Shown here: piece by piece, positions 44,013 through 52,865 of the stretch | How the letters are laid out: each line of letters begins with the position of its first letter | How positions within the stretch are numbered: position 1 is the first letter of the stretch | Origin: Rhizobium sp. R711 | Lineage (GTDB): Bacteria; Pseudomonadota; Alphaproteobacteria; Rhizobiales; Rhizobiaceae | Reading direction: 5' to 3' | DNA length: 64,000 nucleotides | NCBI RefSeq assembly: GCF_002211365.1 | Contig: NZ_LOKZ01000017.1 | Coordinates: 1-64,000, forward strand | Notes under the pieces: model-generated | Told to the model about the DNA's origin: nothing | The model's input: only the letters and a program-made list of their open reading frames with translations | The model's database searches: none | Position numbers and translations under genes: made by a program

Positions 44013-44723
44013 ATGGAGACTTTCATGACCGCACCGATTGAACTTTATTATTGGCCGACGCCGAATGGCTGGAAAATCAGCATCATGCTCGAGGAGCTCG
44101 GCGTTCCCTACGAGGTCAAGTACGTCAATATCGGCCGAGGAGAGCAATTCGCCCCTGAATTCCTGAAGATCGCGCCAAACAACCGCATGCCGGCGATTAT
44201 CGATCCCGATGGCCCGGGCGGAGAGCCGATCTCCGTTTTCGAATCGGGCGCTATCCTCCAATATCTCGGTCGCAAGTTCGGGAAATTCTATTCGGCAGAC
44301 GAGCGTATACGCGTCCAGATCGAGGAGTGGCTTTTCTGGCAGGTGGGCGGATTGGGTCCGATGGCTGGGCAGGCGCATCACTTCCGCGGCTATGCGCCAG
44401 AGAAGATCGAGTACGGCATCAATCGCTATACCAACGAAGTGAACCGCCTATACGGGGTCATGAATAAACGGCTAGCCGAGCGCGAATATCTCGCCGGCGA
44501 GTATTCGATCGCCGACATGGCGAGCATCGGTTGGGTAATCCCCTACGAAAGGCAGGGGCAGGATCTCAACGAGTTTCCCAATCTCAAGCGCTGGTTCGAC
44601 GCAGTGACGGCGCGTCCAGCAGTCATCCGCGGTACGGCGATCGGCAAGGAGGAGCGCGAGCGCAGCAATCTCGCCGATGACAAGGAAGCGCAAAAGATCC
44701 TTTTCAATCAGCGCGCTCGCTGA
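44013..44723 (+). CDS. Glutathione S-transferase (YghU/YfcG-like)
   Basis: A 236-residue two-domain GST. The thioredoxin-like N-terminal domain includes LYYWPTPNGWKISIMLEELG and the glutathione-binding NNRMPAIID and VFESGAILQYLG. The all-helical C-terminal domain includes EYSIADMASIGWVIPYE. The N-P-N-type start pattern fits the disulphide-bond reductase group of YghU/YfcG. AGGAG sits seven bases before ATG 44013, so that start was chosen over the longer frame. A bidirectional terminator follows. Confidence 0.9.
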   Translation: METFMTAPIELYYWPTPNGWKISIMLEELGVPYEVKYVNIGRGEQFAPEFLKIAPNNRMPAIIDPDGPGGEPISVFESGAILQYLGRKFGKFYSADERIRVQIEEWLFWQVGGLGPMAGQAHHFRGYAPEKIEYGINRYTNEVNRLYGVMNKRLAEREYLAGEYSIADMASIGWVIPYERQGQDLNEFPNLKRWFDAVTARPAVIRGTAIGKEERERSNLADDKEAQKILFNQRAR

Positions 44724-44738
44724 CAACGGATAAGACAA

Positions 44739-44761
44739 AGCGCCCGGCTAGTCCGGGCGCT
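44739..44761. terminator. Bidirectional terminator between GST and DUF2147 genes
   Basis: A perfect 9-bp stem (AGCGCCCGG 44739-44747 with CCGGGCGCT 44753-44761) with a 5-nt loop lies between convergent genes. On the minus strand it is followed by TTTGTCTT; on the plus strand by GCTTCTT. Confidence 0.75.
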
Positions 44762-44781
44762 GCTTCTTGATGTTTGTCCTT

Positions 44782-45120
44782 TTATAGGCGGGTCCAGGTC
44801 TGCGATTTGCAGAGCACGTTGAGGACGCACCCTTTCATCTTCAGCGAATTTCCGAGAACGTTGCCCGATCCGCTATAGGTCTTGTCATTGGCCGGATCCG
44901 TGATCTGGCCGGTATAAGTGACGCCGCTTCCCGCGAACGTTCCAATCTTCTTGCCGGCGTACTTGCCGGACTTGAGTACGATGCAGTAGCTGCCGCCACA
45001 GGATGCAATGTGGGCGGTATCGCCCGAAGCCGTCTTCCAATTACCGACGATCGGTTCGTCTGCGAGTGCTGCTCCGGCGGCAAACACCACTGCGCCAGCG
45101 AGAATAAGTGTGCGGATCAT
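44782..45120 (-). CDS. DUF2147-domain exported protein
   Basis: A 112-residue periplasmic protein. A signal peptide covers about residues 1-20 (MIRTLILAGAVVFAAGAALA). The DUF2147 beta-barrel-like domain follows, with IVGNWKTASGDTAHIASCGG at the start and KMKGCVLNVLCKSQTWTRL at the end. Four cysteines could form two disulphides. GGAGGAACG precedes the ATG. Function unknown in the family. Confidence 0.88.
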   Translation of the reverse strand: MIRTLILAGAVVFAAGAALADEPIVGNWKTASGDTAHIASCGGSYCIVLKSGKYAGKKIGTFAGSGVTYTGQITDPANDKTYSGSGNVLGNSLKMKGCVLNVLCKSQTWTRL

Positions 45121-45556
45121 TCGTTCCTCCCTAATGTCCCGGCGGGAAAGTATATGACGCGAACGTAAACGTAAATGCGTTTCTGCCGCTAAAAACGAGT
45201 GTTTTTGGTGACCGCAAGGCGGTGAAATCTTCCGTTTCAGCTATTTGAAGCTGATTTCGTGGTGAACGGAAGGTTAATTTTCAGATCTGAATATTCCGTA
45301 AAATTGTGTCGAAAATCCTTAATCGGCAGGGAATCCGATGTTTAACAAAAATCCAATTTTACCAAGCATTTGCACTTTGTTTGTCTCAAAATTAATCATG
45401 CATTTTAGGCGTTTTTTGAAGGCGCGTTGGCATAGTGGAGCCATCAAACGAGCGGGGCAAACTCGCCGAACCGAAGGGTACCAAAGCCGCGATAGACGGC
45501 GGGCCCCGAAGGTAAAACAGGGTAAGTCGACAACAGGCTAAACAGGGACAAAACCG
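45121..45556. other. 436-bp intergenic region with an AT-rich part and a structured leader
   Basis: The left two thirds are AT-rich and carry promoters for the DUF2147 gene (minus) and the Sel1-like gene (plus). The right part can fold: CGGGGC (45453-45458) with GCCCCG (45503-45508), and inside it CGCCG (45464-45468) with CGGCG (45497-45501). This structure lies about 50 bp before the Sel1-like gene and could be a leader element or a small RNA. Confidence 0.45.
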
Positions 45557-45823
45557 ATGGCACGCTTTGAAATGCACAATGCTGAAATGGCCACCATGGG
45601 TGGCGAGAACAACGCCGACATCTTCTGCGAAATGGGTCTGATGTATGCGACCGGCCGCGGCTGTGCCGTGGATCTGGTCGCCGCTCACAAGTGGTTGAAC
45701 ATCGCGGCGATCAAAGGCAACGACCGCGCCGCCGAGCTTCGCGCTGATGTCGCTGCGGGCATGGACAAGATGCAGATCGTAGAGGCACTACGGGCTGCTC
45801 GCGAATGGATGACGGTCCACTAA
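45557..45823 (+). CDS. Small Sel1-like repeat protein, 88 aa
   Basis: An 88-residue protein with one Sel1-like helical pair (FCEMGLMYATGRGCAVDLVAAH, then KWLNIAAIKGNDRAAELRADV). Such repeats mediate protein-protein contacts. There is no signal peptide or membrane helix. The ATG at 45557 has only an AACAGGGA motif as ribosome-binding site. A short GC hairpin (45832-45847) follows the stop. The partner is unknown. Confidence 0.8.
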   Translation: MARFEMHNAEMATMGGENNADIFCEMGLMYATGRGCAVDLVAAHKWLNIAAIKGNDRAAELRADVAAGMDKMQIVEALRAAREWMTVH

Positions 45824-45958
45824 GGACCGTTCCCCGCCAACGCGGGGCGCGAAACCAATAACAACCTCAAAAGAGAGGGGCTGGCGGGCTTTAGACAAGG
45901 CCTATGCCACGAACAGTAACCGTGACCGGCAGGAACAAGGCCGGCGCGGTTCTTTGCG

Positions 45959-47071
45959 TTAGCCCAGCGTCTTCAGCACTTGCGGTAGTGCTTCCTCGAA
46001 AAGCGCCATGTCGGCATCCGGTCCGACACTGACGCGAATGCAGCGGTTGAGCGGAGCAACACCTGGCATGCGAATGAATACGCCGTGCTGCATCAGGCCG
46101 TCGACGATCGCACGGGCATAGGTGCCGTCGCGTCCGGCGTCGATCGCAACGAAATTTGTTGCAGAGGCAAGCGGAAGCAGGTTGTTGGCCTTGGCGATAC
46201 CAGCGATCCGGTCGCGGGCACGGTGAATATTTCCCACCACCTCGGCGAGATATTCCTGATCCCTAAGCGCCGCAAGCGCTGCGGCCGTCGCCAGCCGGTT
46301 CATACCGAAATGATTGCGAATCTTGTCGAACGCGCGGGCGGTGCCGGGTGTCGAAATCACGTAGCCGACCCTCGCGCCGGCCAGACCATAGGCCTTCGAG
46401 AAGGTGCGCGTGCGCACGATGTTGGGTAGATCGATGAGCGCGTCGATCGAAGGCAGAGATCCGGCCGGACCGGTTTCGCTGTAGGCCTCGTCGAGGATCA
46501 GCATCGTGGTTTCCGGTAGTGTGCGAGCAAAGGCGACGATGCTTTCTGCATCCCACCAGCTTCCCATCGGATTGTCCGGATTGGCGAAATAGACCAGAGG
46601 CGCGCTCTCGCGCTTGACGGCTTCCAGAAGGCCGTTGAGATCTTCGCGATCCCTGGCATAGGGCACGGTGACGAGCCGTCCGCCGAAGCCCGCAACGTGG
46701 AAATTGAAGGTCGGATAGCCACCGAGCGACGTCACGACAGGCGCCCCCGGCTCGACAACGAGGCGTACGATCTGGCCGAGCAGTTCGTCGATGCCGCCAC
46801 CTATCGCGATGGTGTCGATTCCGACGCCAAGATAGTTGGCAAGTGCCTCCCTAAGCGCATAGTTTTCCGGGTCGTTGTACTTCCAGATATCGCCAGCTTG
46901 ATCGCGCATGGCCGCAAGCACCGACGGGGCAGGGCCGAAGCCATTCTCGTTGGCCCCGATGCGCGCCTTGACCTGAAGACCGCGCTGGCGCTCGATCGCT
47001 TCTGGGCCGACGAAAGGAACAGTGGAGGGAAGGGCGCTAGCAAGCGGCGTGAAGCGCGAGAAGGCGGACAT
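45959..47071 (-). CDS. HisC-like histidinol-phosphate/aromatic aminotransferase
   Basis: A 370-residue fold-type I PLP aminotransferase. ARIGANENGFGPAPSVLAAM is the substrate-binding start and YFANPDNPMGSW the PLP Asn region. MLILDEAYSE and the PLP Lys in TRTFSKAYGLAGARVGYV follow. It resembles the second hisC-type genes of rhizobia and is not near other his genes, so it may act on aromatic amino acids or histidinol phosphate. ATG 47071 was chosen; the frame upstream to 47314 lacks family sequence. Confidence 0.9.
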   Translation of the reverse strand: MSAFSRFTPLASALPSTVPFVGPEAIERQRGLQVKARIGANENGFGPAPSVLAAMRDQAGDIWKYNDPENYALREALANYLGVGIDTIAIGGGIDELLGQIVRLVVEPGAPVVTSLGGYPTFNFHVAGFGGRLVTVPYARDREDLNGLLEAVKRESAPLVYFANPDNPMGSWWDAESIVAFARTLPETTMLILDEAYSETGPAGSLPSIDALIDLPNIVRTRTFSKAYGLAGARVGYVISTPGTARAFDKIRNHFGMNRLATAAALAALRDQEYLAEVVGNIHRARDRIAGIAKANNLLPLASATNFVAIDAGRDGTYARAIVDGLMQHGVFIRMPGVAPLNRCIRVSVGPDADMALFEEALPQVLKTLG

Positions 47072-47166
47072 GCTGGAGCGATTTCCTGAGTGATGTGAAA
47101 AATCGAACCGACAATAGGACCTGCGGCTGCCAAGGCAAGAAACATTATTCCCGAGTGTAGGCGATT

Positions 47167-47607
47167 TTATATGCGAACGGATCCGCGGGCTTCGAGCGCT
47201 TCCACGTTGCCAGCCATAAAGTCGGCGCGCACCACCCGGCGGAGGATTTCTGGGTCGATCGTATTGATGAACCGCACGCCGATGCGTTCGTTGTTGCGAT
47301 AAACTTCCGCGCAACCGATTCGATAGGCGAGGCCAAGGATATTGAGGTAGTAGTGCTTTGGCAGGCCGGCGGTCGAAGCAACGACAAACGTGGCGCCACC
47401 GCGTGAGATGTCGACGATCTCGGCACTGCGGATGGAAATGCCAGTGAGGCAGGGGCGAACCGCAACGATCCGCGCGGGCCGTCTTACGTTGAATTGTTCC
47501 CAGCGCGTCTCGTAGACCGCGGATTTCACGGTCGCAAGGTGGGTGGCGCGAAGCATCGACATCCCGCGTGTCTCCGTTGAACCTGGCTCATCTAGGTCCT
47601 CTTCCAT
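47167..47607 (-). CDS. PilZ-domain protein with intact c-di-GMP motif
   Basis: A 146-residue soluble protein with one PilZ domain (about 35-125). The c-di-GMP-binding elements are both present: R-x-x-x-R in NVRRPARIV and the D-x-S-x-x-G motif in VDISRGGATF. It therefore probably binds the second messenger and acts as an effector. GAGG precedes the ATG at 47607. Its C-terminal part (FINTIDPEILRRVVRADF) resembles the PilZ paralogue at 48443-48787. It is divergent from the host-attachment-family gene. Confidence 0.85.
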   Translation of the reverse strand: MEEDLDEPGSTETRGMSMLRATHLATVKSAVYETRWEQFNVRRPARIVAVRPCLTGISIRSAEIVDISRGGATFVVASTAGLPKHYYLNILGLAYRIGCAEVYRNNERIGVRFINTIDPEILRRVVRADFMAGNVEALEARGSVRI

Positions 47608-47942
47608 GGGAGCCTCACACGAATGCTTTGCGCAATTGTCAAAGAAGAAAATACAATTTTAACGAAACAGCCTTTTTGCGCCTGTTGCGCGCCCTAACTG
47701 ATTGTTCGAGCGGTCACGCGGAAAGCGGTGAGAAATATGCTTTAGCAGAGATCCAGCTTGGTCATCGCCGCGGTCGTCTCCTGGCGCCACAAGATTGGCT
47801 TTGCGCGCGGGATGATGATGATTGGATCGCCAAGTGCCGCAATTGTCGCGAAGTGTTCATCGAACTCTTTGCGAGTTTGCACGTTTGCCTAGTTGTCGGC
47901 GGCGCGTCCCATGCTCCAGAACTGCAGAGCGAGGAAATCAAA
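47608..47942. other. Divergent promoter region between PilZ and host-attachment-family genes
   Basis: 335 bp with no gene called. The plus-strand frame of the downstream gene stays open through here, but its translation does not look like the family. A GAGGAAATC ribosome-binding site lies at the right end. No operator was recognised. Confidence 0.45.
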
Positions 47943-48389
47943 ATGACAGATGTCAGAGTCCCGTCAAAATCGTGGGTGGTCGTTTGCGATGGTGCGAAGG
48001 CATTGATCCTGCGAAATGCGGGCGATGTGGAATATCTGAACCTCAAGGTGGAGGAAACCTTGTCTCAGCCGAATGAACCGGATCGGGACATCGGCTCGGA
48101 CAAGCCCGGTCGAACTCATGCCTCAGATGGTTTGAGTGGCAGTGCCATGCAGCAGACAAATTGGCACGAGCAGGCCGAAACGGAGTTTCTGAAACAAGTG
48201 GCTGCAAAGATGGACTTGCTGGTGCGCGAGAAACAGGCGCGTCGCATCGTCCTGGTCGCGCCACCGCGGGCACTCGGCGCGCTGCGCGGCAATCTGACCC
48301 CAGATGTTCAGGCTGCAATTTCGGCGGAGGTCCCCAAAGACTATATCAATTTGCCCGTCGAGCAGATCGAACGACATCTGGTGGCCTAG
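47943..48389 (+). CDS. Host attachment family protein
   Basis: A 148-residue cytoplasmic protein of the host-attachment (AtsE-like) family. It starts MTDVRVPSKSWVVVCDGAKALIL, the usual first strand, and has the loop SDKPGRTHASDG and RRIVLVAPPRALGALRGNL. AtsE-like proteins were named from an Agrobacterium attachment study; the fold resembles release-factor-like domains and the role is uncertain. ATG 47943 has GAGGAAA eight bases before. It lies between two PilZ genes, which hints at a surface or adhesion context. Confidence 0.85.
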   Translation: MTDVRVPSKSWVVVCDGAKALILRNAGDVEYLNLKVEETLSQPNEPDRDIGSDKPGRTHASDGLSGSAMQQTNWHEQAETEFLKQVAAKMDLLVREKQARRIVLVAPPRALGALRGNLTPDVQAAISAEVPKDYINLPVEQIERHLVA

Positions 48390-48442
48390 TCAGACTTCAA
48401 GCGGTTGATGTGGATACGGCCTTCGCCGTTCGTACCCGCTTT

Positions 48443-48787
48443 TCAGCTCTCGAAATTCAGCCTTAGGACGTGATGCAGGAACTCCGGATTGATCAGCATG
48501 TTGAAGCTGATCGTTACCAGATCTCCCTCACGCTTGACCACCGTCGCGCCGATCTCGTCGTGAATACCCAAAATCTCAAGGAAGAAGTGGTTAGGGACCT
48601 CGAGGCTCGGGTTGACCTCCAGCACGGCGCCGGCCAGCGTGATCGTTCGGATCAGGCAGCGGACCTGCGTTCCGGTGCTGAGGTGGTGGCCGACGAAGAT
48701 GATCTTGCCGGGGCGATCAAGTGAAAATTCCCGGTAAGCCTGCTCTGGCTGCGGGTGCTCTGCGTCGAGGTGCATCTGAAAGGCCAT
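48443..48787 (-). CDS. PilZ-like protein with degenerate c-di-GMP motif
   Basis: A 114-residue protein paralogous to the PilZ protein at 47167-47607 (shared C-terminal pattern NxxxxPExLxxxLRLNF). The binding motifs have decayed: R-P-G-K-I replaces R-x-x-x-R, and IRTITLAGAVL lacks the D-x-S-x-x-G. It probably does not bind c-di-GMP and may be a partner or decoy of the intact protein. GGAGG precedes ATG 48787. Confidence 0.7.
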   Translation of the reverse strand: MAFQMHLDAEHPQPEQAYREFSLDRPGKIIFVGHHLSTGTQVRCLIRTITLAGAVLEVNPSLEVPNHFFLEILGIHDEIGATVVKREGDLVTISFNMLINPEFLHHVLRLNFES

Positions 48788-49111
48788 GGTAGCCTCCGCT
48801 TGTTATACGCTTCGAGACTAGCGCAAGATTGCTGACAATTTCTGAACAATCCCTCTGCAATTCGAATCGTATGTCCGTCTGGAAAGCAGAATGGCTCATT
48901 ATTGGGCAGGGAAGGACAGATCGGTCCGGCTTGACACGCCGCCGCCCCTGAAGCATATCGAAGGTGGCTCGAGGCGCCGGCCGCTCGCGGACGAAGTCCA
49001 TGGTGAAGTCCTCGGCAAAATTCAGTCACCGCCATTTGGTGCATGCTGACTGCAGGCAACGCGAGCTCCTTGTAACGGTCGAAATGGCATGCCTTCCGAA
49101 AGGCTGAATCC
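48788..49111. other. Divergent intergenic region, nothing firm recognised
   Basis: 324 bp between the PilZ-like gene (minus) and a glyoxalase-related gene (plus). A minus-strand frame (48717-49001) overlaps the PilZ-like gene start and has no usable ribosome-binding site, so it was not called. Promoters for both neighbours should lie here. Confidence 0.4.
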
Positions 49112-49552
49112 GTGACCACCGCATATCCGACAATTGAAGAACTCAAATCGCAGGCCAAGCGTCTTCGCCAGGCGATGGAAGTGCGCCGCACTGCGATCTC
49201 TCACAGCGCTGCCCTCGAACTCGTTGCCCACCAGCATGGCGTTCGTGACTGGAACACACTTTCCGCGCTTGCGACGCGGCCGAACTGGGAGCCGATCGCG
49301 GCGCTTTCCGTCGGCTCGCAGGTGTGTGGCCGCTACCTCGGTCAGCCGTTCAGCGGCAAGATCCTGGCGTTCGCTGGTCAGCCGGGAGGCGGGTTTTACA
49401 AGATCACCATTCATTTCGACGAGCCGGTGGACGTCGTGACATTCGAGAGCTTTTCCGCTTTCCGTCAGCGTATTAATGCGCAGGTCGATGGCAGCGGCGT
49501 ATCGCCGCGCAAGACGTCGAACGGTGTTCCCCACCTCGTTCTTGATATTTGA
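49112..49552 (+). CDS. Glyoxalase-superfamily-related small protein
   Basis: A 146-residue protein. The N-terminal segment TIEELKSQAKRLRQAMEVRR with SHSAALELVAHQHGVRDWNTLSAL is the conserved glyoxalase-related N-terminal domain found in many alphaproteobacterial proteins. The C-terminal part is a small beta domain (GRYLGQPFSGKILAFAG onward) with no obvious metal ligands. The start is GTG 49112, with AAAGG nine bases before it. Catalytic function is not shown. Confidence 0.8.
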   Translation: MTTAYPTIEELKSQAKRLRQAMEVRRTAISHSAALELVAHQHGVRDWNTLSALATRPNWEPIAALSVGSQVCGRYLGQPFSGKILAFAGQPGGGFYKITIHFDEPVDVVTFESFSAFRQRINAQVDGSGVSPRKTSNGVPHLVLDI

Positions 49553-49785
49553 GCCATCTTGTCGCTTTGGCGCAGATCGCCCGTGCAACCCGCGCGGGTG
49601 ATTGTCATTTTGCAACATCTCTTCGGCGAGATTGGCATGTGCATGCCGCCGGTGTTTGCGGAATTGTGCACGTTTCGCTAGGGGGCCGGGTGCTTCTGCG
49701 CCCCGCCAGAAGAAGCAGGGTAGCGCTACGGCCTGCTGCCCGCTTGAGAGCCGAAAGCTGCGCCTGATAGGGGTGGCTTTCGCGT

Positions 49786-49950
49786 TCAGTCCTTGCTGGT
49801 GGCAACGGCGGCGGTTGCCGCGTTCTGCGCTTCCTTCAGCGCCTCGGGGCATTCCTCGCAGCATATTTCGACCATCTTGCCGCCGAGCTTGACGCTGATC
49901 GCATCCGGTCCGAGTCCGCAGTCGCATGCAGCGCACTTCGTCTTCTTCAT
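49786..49950 (-). CDS. Small Cys-rich metal-binding-like protein, 54 aa
   Basis: A 54-residue protein starting MKKTKCAACDCGLG with a CxxC, then EICCEECPEALKEA with C-C-x-x-C, a TRASH/YHS-like arrangement expected to bind a metal ion. An Ala-rich tail ends it. ATG 49950 is preceded by GGAGGATC, so the longer frame to 50034 was not used. The role may be metal storage or sensing. The 233-bp gap to its left holds nothing recognised. Confidence 0.75.
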   Translation of the reverse strand: MKKTKCAACDCGLGPDAISVKLGGKMVEICCEECPEALKEAQNAATAAVATSKD

Positions 49951-50262
49951 GGTGGTGATCCTCCGAGTTAGGCGTCCCATTTGGGACAGGATCGTAACGG
50001 GGAATGGCTCAAGCCTTAGTCCGGGCTGGCGCAATCACACCGGTACCAGACGGTGTAGGACCAATGACGATCACGAGCCCTATGCATAATGCCCTCGTTG
50101 CGGCTTTCACGAGAAGAGGTATGGAGGTTCCGCAGCTTTGGTAAATGTGACACCCTTGCGAGGCTGACATGGCTTCACGCGCGCAGCGTTCTATACGCGA
50201 AGCGTAAGTCGAGCGCGGGTAAGCAAATTTTAAATTCGTCCAGTAAGTAGAAGGAACAGCAC
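49951..50262. other. Divergent promoter region before the FAD dehydrogenase gene
   Basis: 312 bp between the Cys-rich protein gene (minus) and the GcvT-like dehydrogenase (plus). It holds a small hairpin (ACACCG...CGGTGT near 50037-50056) and an AGAAGGAAC ribosome-binding site at the right end. No riboswitch or known operator was recognised. Confidence 0.4.
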
Positions 50263-52824
50263 GTGGCAGCATTTCCGGAAAAGGCAAAGGTCGTCATAAT
50301 CGGGCTCGGCGGTATCGTCGGCGCCTCCATCGCGCATCATCTCGTCGAGCGGGGATGGGACGATATCGTCGGCATCGATAAATCGGGCATCCCGACCGAT
50401 ATCGGCTCGACAGCCCATGCCTCGGACTTCTGTTATACCACGAGCCACGACTATCTGTCGGTTTGGACCACGCAATATTCGATCGATTTCTACGAGAAGA
50501 TGGGCCATTACGCCCGCATCGGCGGCCTCGAAGTGGCGCGGACCGGCGACCATGCCTGGATGGAAGAAATCAAGCGCAAGCTGTCTTCGGCACGCGCCTT
50601 CGGCACTCGCGCCCACTATATGAGCCCTTCCGAGATCAAGGAGAAGTTCCCGTTGATCCAGGAAGATCAGGTGATGGGCGGCCTCTATGATCCGGATGCC
50701 GGCCTGGTCATCCCGCGCTCGCAGACTGTTGCTGGCAAGTTGGTCGACGCCGCCGAGAAAGCTGGCAAGCTGCAGGTCTTCGGCAATACGCCGGCCAAGT
50801 CGCTGATTGTCGAGAACGGACGCATCAAAGGGGTTGTCACCCATCGCGGCACGATCATGGCCGATCACGTCATCGTCTGCGCCGGCCTTTGGGGACGGTT
50901 GATCGCCGAGATGGTCGGCGAAGACCTGCCGGTTATGCCGGTCGACCACCCGCTCACCTTCTTCGGTCCCTATACCGAGTTTGAAGGCACCGGCAAGGAA
51001 ATTGGCTTCCCGCTGCTGCGCGACCAGGGCAACTCCGCCTATATGCGTGACACCGGCGATCCGGCGACGACGGAGGGCGGTCAGATCGAGTGGGGCTATT
51101 ACGAAACCACCAATCCGCGCATGTGCCATCCGCGCGATCTTCTCGAAAAACACGAAGCGCGCCTTTCGCCCTCGCAGCGCGATCTCGAGATGGAACAGAT
51201 CATCGAGCCGCTCGAGCGCGCCATGGAGCTGACGCCGATCCTCGGCGAACTCGGCTATAACGAAGGTCACTCCTTCAATGGCCTGCTGCAGGTTTCCGCC
51301 GCCGGCGGCGCATCCTGTGGCGAGAGCCAGAAGGTGCGCGGTCTCTGGTATTGCGTTGCCATCTGGGTCAAGGACGGCCCGGGCTACGGCAAGCTAATCG
51401 CCGACTGGATGACCGACGGCCGTACTGAAATCGATCACAACAGCATCGATTACGCCCGCTTCTATCCGCACCAGTTGACGGAAGAGTTCATTGAAGGCCG
51501 CTGCTACGAAGCCGCCCAGAAGATCTATTTCCCGGCTGTTCACACCCGCGAACCCTATGCATCCGGCCGTAACGTCAAGCGCTCGCCCTTCTACGAACGC
51601 GAAAAGGAGCTTGGCGGATACTTTATGGAACTTGGCGGCTGGGAGCGCGCGCACGGCTACGCCGCCAACGAGCACCTTCTGGAGAAATACGCCGACCGCG
51701 TCCCGGTTCGAGAGAACGAATGGGACAGCCGCCATTTCTGGCGCGTGTCGAATGCCGAGCATCTGGCGATGAGCGAGGATTGCGGTATCGTCAATCTCAG
51801 CCATTTCCACATGGTTGATATCGAGGGACCTGACCATGTCGAGCTGATGGAATGGCTGTGCGCCGCCAAGGTCGGCGGCGATGCAAATATTGGCAAGGGC
51901 ATTTACACCCACTTCCTCGACGACGAAGGCATGGTGCGCGCTGACTTCACCGTCTTCCGCATGGCCGACCGGTGCCGTCTCGTCAACGGCGCCGATGCCG
52001 GCCCACGCGACCTGCACTATATGAAGCGCGTCGCCGAAGACCGTGGCCTTGACGTTATCATCACGGACGTCTCGGAAAAATTCGTGACGATCGGCATTTG
52101 GGGTCCGAACGCGCGCGACACGCTGAAGAAGGCTGTGGCCGATCCGACCGGGCTCGAACAGGAAAACTTCGCCTTTGCGGCGATCAAGCCGATCGAAATC
52201 GCAGGCAAGTCTGTCACCGCCTTCCGCATCTCATACGTCGGTGAGCAGGGCTGGGAATTGCATATGAAATACGAAGACGGCCTTGTCGTCTGGGATGCGC
52301 TGCGCTCGACCGGCGTGATGGCCTTCGGCGTAGAGACCTATGCAAACTCACGCCGCATGGAAAAGAGCCTACGTCTGCAGAACGCCGACCTCCTGACCCA
52401 GTACAACCTAATCGAAAGCGATCTCGCCCGTCCGAAGGTCAAGGAAGCCGATTTCCGCGGCAAGGCTAAGCATTTGCAATACAAGGCGCGTGAGCACCAG
52501 CCGGCTGTGCTTTGTACGCTTGTGATGACGGAGAATACCGACAAATTGGGCGTGAAGCGTTATCCCGTCGGCAACCTGCCGGTCGTCGATCCGGCCACGG
52601 GAGAGGTTCTGGTCGACGAGCTTGGCCGTCGGTCCTACACGACCTCGATCGCCTACGGCCCGACGGTCGGAAAGAATATTGCTTTGGCCTACTTACCCTG
52701 GTCGCATTGCCAAGTCGGACGCAAGCTGAATGTCGAGTATTTTGCCGAGAGTTATCCAGTGGAGGTGGTCGGCGTCGGGTACAAGCCGATCTATGACCCG
52801 GAAAATCTGAAGCCGCGCACGTAA
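50263..52824 (+). CDS. FAD-dependent dimethylglycine/sarcosine dehydrogenase-like enzyme with GcvT domain
   Basis: An 853-residue oxidoreductase. A DAO-type FAD domain (about 8-390) starts with VVIIGLGGIVGASIAHHLVE, in which one Gly of the usual G-x-G-x-x-G is shifted. It is followed by an FAO_M linker and a GcvT aminomethyltransferase-like domain (about 430-720, with ISYVGEQGWELHMKYEDGL). A GcvT C-terminal barrel (about 730-835) ends it. Such enzymes demethylate dimethylglycine or sarcosine, pass C1 units to tetrahydrofolate and electrons to ETF. The start is GTG 50263 with AGAAGGAAC before it. The exact substrate is not assignable. Confidence 0.85.
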   Translation: MAAFPEKAKVVIIGLGGIVGASIAHHLVERGWDDIVGIDKSGIPTDIGSTAHASDFCYTTSHDYLSVWTTQYSIDFYEKMGHYARIGGLEVARTGDHAWMEEIKRKLSSARAFGTRAHYMSPSEIKEKFPLIQEDQVMGGLYDPDAGLVIPRSQTVAGKLVDAAEKAGKLQVFGNTPAKSLIVENGRIKGVVTHRGTIMADHVIVCAGLWGRLIAEMVGEDLPVMPVDHPLTFFGPYTEFEGTGKEIGFPLLRDQGNSAYMRDTGDPATTEGGQIEWGYYETTNPRMCHPRDLLEKHEARLSPSQRDLEMEQIIEPLERAMELTPILGELGYNEGHSFNGLLQVSAAGGASCGESQKVRGLWYCVAIWVKDGPGYGKLIADWMTDGRTEIDHNSIDYARFYPHQLTEEFIEGRCYEAAQKIYFPAVHTREPYASGRNVKRSPFYEREKELGGYFMELGGWERAHGYAANEHLLEKYADRVPVRENEWDSRHFWRVSNAEHLAMSEDCGIVNLSHFHMVDIEGPDHVELMEWLCAAKVGGDANIGKGIYTHFLDDEGMVRADFTVFRMADRCRLVNGADAGPRDLHYMKRVAEDRGLDVIITDVSEKFVTIGIWGPNARDTLKKAVADPTGLEQENFAFAAIKPIEIAGKSVTAFRISYVGEQGWELHMKYEDGLVVWDALRSTGVMAFGVETYANSRRMEKSLRLQNADLLTQYNLIESDLARPKVKEADFRGKAKHLQYKAREHQPAVLCTLVMTENTDKLGVKRYPVGNLPVVDPATGEVLVDELGRRSYTTSIAYGPTVGKNIALAYLPWSHCQVGRKLNVEYFAESYPVEVVGVGYKPIYDPENLKPRT

Positions 52825-52837
52825 GCGCTCAAATACT

Positions 52838-52865
52838 CGTGGCGCTCCAAGGACGGGGCGCCACG
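52838..52865 (+). terminator. Terminator-like hairpin after the FAD dehydrogenase gene
   Basis: A perfect 8-bp stem (CGTGGCGC 52838-52845 with GCGCCACG 52858-52865) lies 14 bases past the stop. There is no T-run, so efficiency is uncertain. Confidence 0.55.

Noticed and set aside
47568-47942. N-terminal extension of the host-attachment-family gene
   Set aside because: The added residues do not resemble the family and ATG 47943 has a proper ribosome-binding site.
48717-49001. 94-codon minus-strand frame before the PilZ-like gene
   Set aside because: Overlaps the PilZ-like gene start in another frame and lacks a ribosome-binding site and coding bias.
50230-51270. 346-codon frame antisense to the FAD dehydrogenase gene
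   Set aside because: No ribosome-binding site or family motif; explained by the codon bias of the true gene.
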